Shown: positions 1-4,856 of the stretch, one piece after another
How positions within the stretch are numbered: the first letter of the stretch is position 1
How the letters are laid out: every line of letters begins with the position of its first letter
Assembly (NCBI GenBank): GCA_021847125.1
Contig: JAJZUK010000123.1
Location: 1-5,208, forward strand
Reading direction: 5' to 3'
Source of the DNA: Pseudomonadota bacterium
GTDB taxonomy: Bacteria > Pseudomonadota > Gammaproteobacteria > Burkholderiales > SG8-39
Length of the DNA: 5,208 nt
Notes under the pieces: generated by a model
The model's database searches: none
Told to the model about the DNA's origin: nothing
What the model saw: only the letters and a program-made list of their open reading frames with translations
Made by a program: the position numbers and the translations under genes

Positions 1-1674
1 GGGTTGCGTGACGGCGGTGCTCGCATTGTTGCCCGGATCGCCGCGCTTGACGAGATAACCCGAAGGCAGGTTCTGGAACGAGGCGTTGGGGTAGGTCGGC
101 TCCACGCCCCAGGCTCCGCGCAGCACCCCTGACGCGATGTTGTCGTGGGTGTATCCGGCGGTGTCGGTATGCGTATGCGTCGCCGACGCATCGGGCGTGC
201 CGTTGATGGCGCCGGCAGTGCCGTTGAAGTGCTGGAACTTCACCACGCGGTGCGGGTTGTGGCAGTCGGTGCACTCGGCGTGGCGGTTGGTTGCCGCCGC
301 CACGCCGAGCTTGCCGCGCTGCTCGATGCCGTCCGCGCCGCATTTGTTGGTCGTGCCGGTGCAGTCGACGAACGTGGCGTCGTTGAAGTTGCCGCCGATG
401 TCGTGCACTTCGCTGCCTGCGGGCTGATCGGTGGACTTGATCGGCATCCTGCGCGCCGCAGCGAAATCGGTCTGTATGTCGTCGATGCCCGTCATCGGCG
501 TGATCACGCTGTTGGCGCCGCTGGTGTGGCATTGGTAACAGGTTTCCTCCAAGGCGGCATTGCCGCCTTGCTTGTAGCCGCCGGCTCCCGGCGCGCCCCC
601 CAAATAGGCGGCGTCGGTGCCCTCGCGCAGCAGATGCCGCGCGCCCTGCACCGTGTGCGTGTCGTGGCAGTTGAGACAGGAGGCTTTCCACACCGGCAGG
701 TTCGCCGGGAATTCGCGCGGTGTGACCGACCCGGCGGTGTAGGTCTGCGTCGCGACCAGCGAATTGCCGTGGACCGAATAGGCCCAGGCGCCGGCGGCGC
801 CGTTCTTGTCGTGACAGGCAAGGCAGATGATGTCGTTGGCCTGATTGTACGTCGGCGTGGGCGCCGCCACCTGGAAACGGTTGGTGCGCAGGAATTTCTG
901 GTTGCCCTGCGTGGTGTCGGTCTCGACCAGATGCGGGTCGTGGCAGGCCGAGCACTGCACCTGCCCGGTAGCGCCCGCGCCGGTCGGCTCCAGCGGCAGC
1001 AGGGGATGGTAGCCGGCGATCTGCTTGCCGATGACCGTGCCCGTGGTCGCAGGATACTTCTGATTGGCATCCAGACCGCGCAACTCGCCGTCGCGCAAGG
1101 CGAGCGTATTGTCGTAGGTGACCGAAATCGGGTGGTCGTTGGTGAGGTTGGTGCCGAGATTCTCGCTGTAACCGCTGGAGGCGCCGTAGGTTCCTCCGGG
1201 TAGCGTGGTGACGCCGCCGGTCATGGGAACCGAAACGGTCCCGGTAGCCGCTGTGGAGCCCGCGCCGTTCAACACGTTCACGCTGCCGACGGCAAGCGTG
1301 CCGTCGTGGCAGGAGAGGCACAGCTTGGAGCTGCCGCCGGGCTGGCCGCTATACCCGGCCTGTATCGTCGCCGCGTCCAGGGACGAGGAGGTGTAACCGA
1401 CGTAGGTGCTCGTTGCCGGCACCGTGCGGTTCCACAACTGCCCGCCAATGCCGGCGCCGCCCTGGTCGGTCCTGGTGGCGCCGTGCGGCGTATGGCAGAA
1501 GGCGCAGATCTGGGTTTCCGACACCGCCGTCACGGTGCGCGCCGCCGTGCTGCTGGTCGCCGAGAGATTATGCTTGCTGTTCCTGACATCGGCCTTGCGC
1601 ACCGCCTCCGCGCCCGAGGAAAGCAGCAGCGCCAGCGCGGCGCAAAGCGCGCGCGCGGATCGACTAACCTTCAT
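1..1674 (-). CDS. Secreted multiheme c-type cytochrome (at least 7 hemes), 3' end beyond left edge
   Basis: This is a large exported electron-transfer protein. The frame is open for 558 codons from ATG at 1674 to base 1, without a stop. Residues 1-24 form a Sec signal peptide (basic MKVSR start, hydrophobic ALALLL, cleavage probably after AEA). Seven CXXCH heme-binding motifs begin at residues 57 (CAFCH), 119 (CLSCH), 241 (CSACH), 284 (CLACH), 333 (CLNCH), 379 (CYQCH) and 468 (CTDCH). Four of them continue as CXXCHxxH (TPH, DPH, DTH, NPH), the style of the doubled-CXXCH cytochromes. Non-motif histidines that could be distal ligands include H35, H181, H223, H302, H424 and H465. Cys438 and Cys445 are not in a heme motif. 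The start overlaps the upstream NHL gene by 11 bases and has GGAG six bases upstream. Long Gly/Ala/Thr/Ser-rich linkers suggest an extended, perhaps extracellular protein. Cytochrome identity is secure; surface location and nanowire formation are inference. More hemes may follow outside the window. Confidence 0.93.
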   Translation of the reverse strand, partial: MKVSRSARALCAALALLLSSGAEAVRKADVRNSKHNLSATSSTAARTVTAVSETQICAFCHTPHGATRTDQGGAGIGGQLWNRTVPATSTYVGYTSSSLDAATIQAGYSGQPGGSSKLCLSCHDGTLAVGSVNVLNGAGSTAATGTVSVPMTGGVTTLPGGTYGASSGYSENLGTNLTNDHPISVTYDNTLALRDGELRGLDANQKYPATTGTVIGKQIAGYHPLLPLEPTGAGATGQVQCSACHDPHLVETDTTQGNQKFLRTNRFQVAAPTPTYNQANDIICLACHDKNGAAGAWAYSVHGNSLVATQTYTAGSVTPREFPANLPVWKASCLNCHDTHTVQGARHLLREGTDAAYLGGAPGAGGYKQGGNAALEETCYQCHTSGANSVITPMTGIDDIQTDFAAARRMPIKSTDQPAGSEVHDIGGNFNDATFVDCTGTTNKCGADGIEQRGKLGVAAATNRHAECTDCHNPHRVVKFQHFNGTAGAINGTPDASATHTHTDTAGYTHDNIASGVLRGAWGVEPTYPNASFQNLPSGYLVKRGDPGNNASTAVTQP

Positions 1675-2776
1675 GGCCGTCTCCGCCCAGGAACTGAAAC
1701 AAGACTACGCGCGCATTGAACATGTCCGCCACGTAGACACGGTTGTTGCGATCGACCCAGACGCCGGCGGGAAGATAGAACTGGCCCACTTCCAGCCCGG
1801 TGCCGCCGATCGCGAGCAACAGCTTGCCTTTCGGATTGAAAATCAGCAAATGATCGTAGTAGGACTCGATCACGTAAATATTGCCTTCGCTGTCGACGGC
1901 GATGCCCTTGGGTCGCACCAGGTTGCCCAGATACAGGCCGCGCGAGCCGAAGTGCAGCTCGGATACCTCGCCCTCTTCGCCAAAAACCTGGATGCGGCTG
2001 TTCATGGTGTCGGTGACATACAGCTCGCCGCGGGCAAAGGCCAGATACGTCGGATAATTGAACTCCCCGACGCCCTCGCCACGGTGGCCTATGGTCTTCA
2101 CCAGCCGCCCTGCGTCGTCAAAAACCTTGATGTCGTGTGCATAGGTGTCGGCCACGTAGATGCGCTTACCCTGCGGATCGTAGGCGATGCCGGTCGGCCG
2201 GCGCAGCAGACCCTTGCCGATGCGTCCGCGCGCATTCCCGTGCCGATCCAGCCGCACCACGTAACCGAGCTGCGCATCGGCCACCAGCAGTTCGCCGTTT
2301 GCTCCCAGCGCGAGGCCTACCGGATTGGCGAAATTCGCCAGGCCGTCGGCCTTGTCCCAGATGCGCAGCTCGCCGGCGACGGTATCGAAGACGTAGATCG
2401 CGCCGCGGCCGACGTCGGAAACATAGATCCTGCCCGCTGCGTCGACGACGCCCGACTGCGGCCGCTGCAGTTCTATCGGTGCCGCATCCCCGGCCAGCAG
2501 TCCCGCAAGCCAGCGCAATGCGTTCTTGATGCCATCGCCTTCCTCGGTCTTGGGCTTGAAATTCGCCTCGCCCAGCAGTTGCCCGGCGTAACGATAGCGC
2601 GGTACCTGCGGCAGAGGCGGCCAGAACATGCGTTCCTCCTCCGCGGGTTGGACGATCTCGGCCTGAAACACCTTGGGCGTCGTCGCGCAGCCGGCAACAA
2701 CCAGTCCAAGAAGGAGCAACTGCGCAAGTTTGCCTGCCCTCAACAGCTTGTGCCGCGAAATGCCCATGGCCACCAT
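1664..2776 (-). CDS. NHL-repeat six-bladed beta-propeller lipoprotein (second copy)
   Basis: This is a 370-residue lipoprotein. A basic n-region (residues 8-16) and a hydrophobic stretch lead to the lipobox VAGC, with the lipidated cysteine at 30. The +2 residue is Ala, not Asp, so the Lol rule predicts the outer membrane. A proline-rich segment, FWPPLPQVPRYRYAG (51-65), precedes the propeller, as is common in bacterial NHL lipoproteins. Six NHL-type blades follow at about 105-131, 150-178, 192-220, 240-266, 287-314 and 334-361. They show the recurrent P-x-G-[IVL]-A, G-x-[IL]-Y-V-[AST]-D and I-x-V-F pattern (for example RIYVADTYAHDIKVFD). NHL propellers are usually protein-binding or scaffolding folds, and nothing indicates an enzyme or heme site. 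ATG at 2776 has a G-rich stretch (GGGGG) nine bases upstream; a second ATG at residue 4 is an alternative. Its 3' end overlaps the multiheme cytochrome start. A role in docking, assembling or anchoring that cytochrome is inference. Confidence 0.92.
   Translation of the reverse strand: MVAMGISRHKLLRAGKLAQLLLLGLVVAGCATTPKVFQAEIVQPAEEERMFWPPLPQVPRYRYAGQLLGEANFKPKTEEGDGIKNALRWLAGLLAGDAAPIELQRPQSGVVDAAGRIYVSDVGRGAIYVFDTVAGELRIWDKADGLANFANPVGLALGANGELLVADAQLGYVVRLDRHGNARGRIGKGLLRRPTGIAYDPQGKRIYVADTYAHDIKVFDDAGRLVKTIGHRGEGVGEFNYPTYLAFARGELYVTDTMNSRIQVFGEEGEVSELHFGSRGLYLGNLVRPKGIAVDSEGNIYVIESYYDHLLIFNPKGKLLLAIGGTGLEVGQFYLPAGVWVDRNNRVYVADMFNARVVLFQFLGGDGHEG
1681..1684 (-). promoter_or_regulatory. Ribosome binding site of the multiheme cytochrome, inside the NHL gene
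   Basis: GGAG lies six bases before ATG 1674, within the last codons of the second NHL lipoprotein gene. With the 11-base gene overlap it supports this start for the multiheme cytochrome and suggests translational coupling. Confidence 0.7.
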
Positions 2777-2792
2777 TCCGTTTTACCCCCGT

Positions 2793-2806
2793 CGCCGCGA
2801 ACGGCG
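2793..2806 (-). repeat. Short inverted repeat between the two NHL genes
   Basis: Within the 34-base gap, the transcript reads CGCCG-TTCG-CGGCG, a perfect 5-bp GC stem with a four-base loop. It is followed by a G-rich stretch and TAAAA, not by a run of U, so it does not look like an intrinsic terminator. It sits just upstream of the likely ribosome binding site of the second NHL gene. It could be chance in such GC-rich DNA. Confidence 0.35.
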
Positions 2807-2810
2807 CACC

Positions 2811-3842
2811 TCACGATTTTCGCGCCGGCGTCCTGCCGGGCGCGATGCGCATCACCTGCACGCGCGCGCCGGCGCCGTCGGCCAGCGTGATCCAGTCATC
2901 CTGTATCGACAGGTCGCTGATTTCCTTCAGTCCCAATTCCTCCGGTCGCAGCGTCGCGAGCAGTGTGTCCGCGAAATAAATCTTGAGCGTACCGTCAAAG
3001 CCGTCGAGCACGTACACGCGTGCCTCGCGATCCACCGCCAGGGCCCCGGGCTGCGACAGTTCCCGCCCGCCGAAGCGCCCGGCAATCACCCCCTCCGGCG
3101 TCACGCGCACGACGCAGCGGCACAACGGATCGGACAGGTAGATCGTGTCACCGGCCACGGCGATGCCGGCGATTCCCAGCACGCGCTCGCCGCCGTTCGA
3201 ACGCAAGGAAAGAACATAGCCTGCGCGGCCGAGCGCATGATACGCAACGATTTGATTGTACATCGCGTCGGCGATCAGCACGCGGCCACGCGCCGTGTCG
3301 AGCGCAACATCCACCGCGCGCCCGAGATTGACATCATCGCCGTAGGTCGCGATGACCTGTCCGCCGCGGGAATACTGCCGGATTCGCCGCGCGCGCGCAT
3401 CGAGCACATAGAGCGAGTCGTCGCCCGCCACGCGCACGCGCATGCCGGTTTGCGCGCGCACGCCGGGCAGCGCGATCATCGCATTCTGCGCACTGTCATA
3501 GCGATAAAGGTTGCCCGATCCGATATCGGCGATATACAGATTCTCGCCCTGCCCCGATGCCGAAACCGGATGCACCAAGGGTTGGTAGCCCGCGCCCCCG
3601 GCGGGGAGCAGGGTGCCGCTGCGGTCGATGCCGGTGGCAATGCGCGCTCCGCTCACCAGCGTCGTCGGCAGCAGCGTCGGCCGGCCCGGCGCGGCGGCGC
3701 CACGCGGCAGCAGTTGCGCCGGTGGCGGGCTCGGGTGCTCGATGTAGTCCACCGGCGCGCAGGCGGCGGCCAATATCGCGGCAGCCAGCGCCACCGGCCG
3801 CCAGTTCACCGCGCGTCGCTTTTCGCTTCGACAGTTTCGCAT
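2811..3842 (-). CDS. Divergent NHL-like beta-propeller lipoprotein (first copy)
   Basis: This is a 343-residue lipoprotein. I chose ATG 3842 because it has AGGAG eight bases upstream and puts the signal at the N terminus. The longer frame from 3929 would run 76 bases into the upstream cytochrome gene and add about 29 residues that do not look like a signal. The n-region is basic (RSEKRR), the hydrophobic core is residues 17-27, and the lipobox-like LAAAC gives a lipidated cysteine at 28 with Ala at +2, which fits outer-membrane sorting. A proline/alanine-rich linker (about 29-60) leads to six propeller blades near 90-118, 133-158, 173-203, 225-248, 264-290 and 308-333 (for example NLYIADIGSGNLYRYD and RVYVLDGFDGTLKIY). 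The blades are less canonical than in the downstream NHL protein, and the linker differs. The two are therefore old paralogs or separately recruited folds, not a recent duplication. Two cysteines (241, 243) are not in a heme motif. Function is unknown; a partner of the operon's cytochromes is inferred. Confidence 0.88.
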   Translation of the reverse strand: MRNCRSEKRRAVNWRPVALAAAILAAACAPVDYIEHPSPPPAQLLPRGAAAPGRPTLLPTTLVSGARIATGIDRSGTLLPAGGAGYQPLVHPVSASGQGENLYIADIGSGNLYRYDSAQNAMIALPGVRAQTGMRVRVAGDDSLYVLDARARRIRQYSRGGQVIATYGDDVNLGRAVDVALDTARGRVLIADAMYNQIVAYHALGRAGYVLSLRSNGGERVLGIAGIAVAGDTIYLSDPLCRCVVRVTPEGVIAGRFGGRELSQPGALAVDREARVYVLDGFDGTLKIYFADTLLATLRPEELGLKEISDLSIQDDWITLADGAGARVQVMRIAPGRTPARKS

Positions 3843-3850
3843 CGCCTTCG

Positions 3851-3855
3851 CTCCT
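3851..3855 (-). promoter_or_regulatory. Ribosome binding site deciding the start of the first NHL lipoprotein
   Basis: AGGAG lies eight bases before ATG 3842 and overlaps the TAG stop of the triheme cytochrome gene (TAGGAG). It is the strongest Shine-Dalgarno in the window. It decides the start at 3842 over the longer in-frame ATG at 3929, which lies inside the upstream gene. Confidence 0.75.
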
Positions 3856-4234
3856 ACCAGCGTCCCGGACCCAGGGTTCGTTCCCCGCCCATGATTTTGC
3901 TCTCCAGGCCAGGTTTGCCGGAATGACACAGATCGCAGCGGTCGGGGCCCCAGGCCACTTTGCCGTTATGGCATTTGCCGCAGAACTTTCCGTTGATGAT
4001 GTCCGACATCAGCACGTCGTTTTCGGTCGCGCGCATGACGAACCCCAGTTCCGAATGGCACACCTTGCACTGAAAGCGGATGCGGTGAAACCAGTGCGGA
4101 AACACCACCGGGCGCTGCCCGTTCTTCTCGGCGCGCTTGTTCAGGATCACGTCGCCGTATTCGGCCTGCGCCGGTGGGGGCAGGGCGAAAAACGCCAGCA
4201 GCAGAATCAGTGTCTTGAACATCAGCCGCAACAT
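3854..4234 (-). CDS. Small periplasmic triheme cytochrome, c7-type
   Basis: This is a 126-residue electron carrier. The signal peptide is residues 1-24 (hydrophobic TLILLLAFFAL, cleavage after AQA), leaving a mature protein of about 102 residues. It has three CXXCH motifs, at 56-60 (CKVCH), 85-89 (CGKCH) and 100-104 (CDLCH). The FPHWFH segment (45-50) supplies two distal histidines, H47 and H50. That leaves one heme without a histidine ligand, because no other non-motif histidine exists. Met76, nine residues before the second motif, is a candidate. This matches the c7-type triheme domain of the 'nanowire' family (TIGR04257), related to the dodecaheme protein GSU1996 of Geobacter, in which one heme per domain is His/Met. 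ATG 4234 has AGGAA six bases upstream, fused to the stop codon of the previous gene (gap nine bases). It is probably a soluble periplasmic shuttle between an inner-membrane donor or acceptor and the outer envelope; partners are not shown. Confidence 0.93.
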   Translation of the reverse strand: MLRLMFKTLILLLAFFALPPPAQAEYGDVILNKRAEKNGQRPVVFPHWFHRIRFQCKVCHSELGFVMRATENDVLMSDIINGKFCGKCHNGKVAWGPDRCDLCHSGKPGLESKIMGGERTLGPGRW

Positions 4235-4240
4235 GGCGAA

Positions 4241-4245
4241 TTCCT
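4241..4245 (-). promoter_or_regulatory. Ribosome binding site of the 126-residue triheme cytochrome, overlapping upstream stop
   Basis: AGGAA lies six bases before ATG 4234 and shares bases with the TAG stop of the preceding cytochrome gene (TAGGAA). It supports the start at 4234 over the second ATG at residue 5, and it suggests coupled translation of the two triheme cytochromes. Confidence 0.7.
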
Positions 4246-4846
4246 AGGGGTTCCCGAGCGCCGTTCGCGCGTATGCCGACGACGACGCCCGTGCTTTGCT
4301 GCGCGGAGTATTGTGGCAACGCTTGCATTCGGTCAGGGGGAAAGCGACCGCGCCGTGGCAGACCCCGCATTGTTCGCCGTTCAGGATCGCCAGCATGGAG
4401 TACTTGTTGGCTCCGGCTTCTTTCTTGAACAGCTTGTCGTGGCAGTTGCCGCAATCGAGCCACAAGGTGTGGTCCTTGTGCGGGAAGCGCACCATGGCCT
4501 CGCTGCCGTTCAGATCGAGCAGGATGTCGGTGTCGCGAAGATTGAACTTGGTTTCCGGATAGATATTGCTGCGCGGCTGGATAAGACCCTTCTGGATCGC
4601 CTCCCCCCAAAGGACTTTGTCGCCGGCGTTGGTCCCGGGCAGTTTGGACAGCGCCTCGCTCGGCTCCTGCAGTTGTTTGATCGCCGGGTTTTTCGGATCG
4701 TGTATTCCGTCTTTCGCCAGCGGCAGCCAGGTGCGCGTGTCCTGGGCCACTACGCCCGCGGCCAGGCAGCACAGCAGCAGTGCGGCGGCCGCGCGGGTCC
4801 AACGCCGAGGTCCGCTTGTTTGTTCGGTATGCGGGGTGCCGGTCAT
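4244..4846 (-). CDS. Secreted triheme cytochrome, c7-type, with N-terminal extension
   Basis: This is a 200-residue c-type cytochrome. The signal peptide has an unusually long n-region (residues 1-18, containing GPRRWTR), a hydrophobic core at 19-30 and probable cleavage after VVA (34). No later in-frame start precedes the hydrophobic core, so 4846 is well fixed. Residues 35-115 are a heme-free extension with no domain I recognise. The triheme domain covers about 118-178: FPHKDH (121-126) gives two distal histidines, and CXXCH motifs lie at 132-136 (CGNCH), 160-164 (CGVCH) and 174-178 (CKRCH). Met151 sits at the same place before the second motif as Met76 in the next gene, so His/Met ligation of one heme is plausible. 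H49 in the extension is the only other non-motif histidine of the mature protein. A basic, serine-rich tail of about 22 residues follows the last heme. The start is eight bases after the previous stop. It is a likely periplasmic electron carrier; redox partners are unknown. Confidence 0.93.
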   Translation of the reverse strand: MTGTPHTEQTSGPRRWTRAAAALLLCCLAAGVVAQDTRTWLPLAKDGIHDPKNPAIKQLQEPSEALSKLPGTNAGDKVLWGEAIQKGLIQPRSNIYPETKFNLRDTDILLDLNGSEAMVRFPHKDHTLWLDCGNCHDKLFKKEAGANKYSMLAILNGEQCGVCHGAVAFPLTECKRCHNTPRSKARASSSAYARTALGNP

Positions 4847-4850
4847 CGTT

Positions 4851-4856
4851 TCCCTT
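4851..4856 (-). promoter_or_regulatory. Ribosome binding site of the 200-residue triheme cytochrome, overlapping upstream stop
   Basis: AAGGGA lies four bases before ATG 4846. Its first two bases are the last two of the preceding TAA stop codon (4857-4855). This fusion of stop and Shine-Dalgarno suggests that the gene is translated by ribosomes finishing the upstream gene. Confidence 0.65.

Noticed and set aside
504..1070. Minus-strand 188-codon frame
   Set aside because: It lies in another frame of the multiheme cytochrome gene, is Arg/Pro/Thr-rich and lacks CXXCH motifs; the correct frame is open throughout this stretch.
145..1203. Long plus-strand open frame (352 codons) antisense to the multiheme cytochrome
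   Set aside because: The opposite strand has seven CXXCH motifs and a signal peptide in one unbroken frame. The plus-strand protein is Arg/Val/Gly/Ala-rich with no recognisable domain, as expected of an antisense shadow in GC-rich DNA.
2793..2806. Rho-independent terminator between the NHL genes
   Set aside because: The stem is only 5 bp and no U-run follows; the next gene continues the same functional set.
3843..3929. Longer N terminus for the first NHL lipoprotein (start at 3929)
   Set aside because: It would overlap the upstream cytochrome by 76 bases and bury the signal peptide. The ATG at 3842 has AGGAG at good spacing.
4237..4242. GAATTC palindrome between the two triheme cytochrome genes
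   Set aside because: It is a six-base restriction-site palindrome that falls in the ribosome binding site region by chance; no other sign of an operator.
4790..4810. Twin-arginine (Tat) signal in the 200-residue cytochrome (GPRRWTR)
   Set aside because: It lacks the S/T-R-R-x-F-L-K context, and c-type apocytochromes are exported unfolded by Sec before heme attachment.
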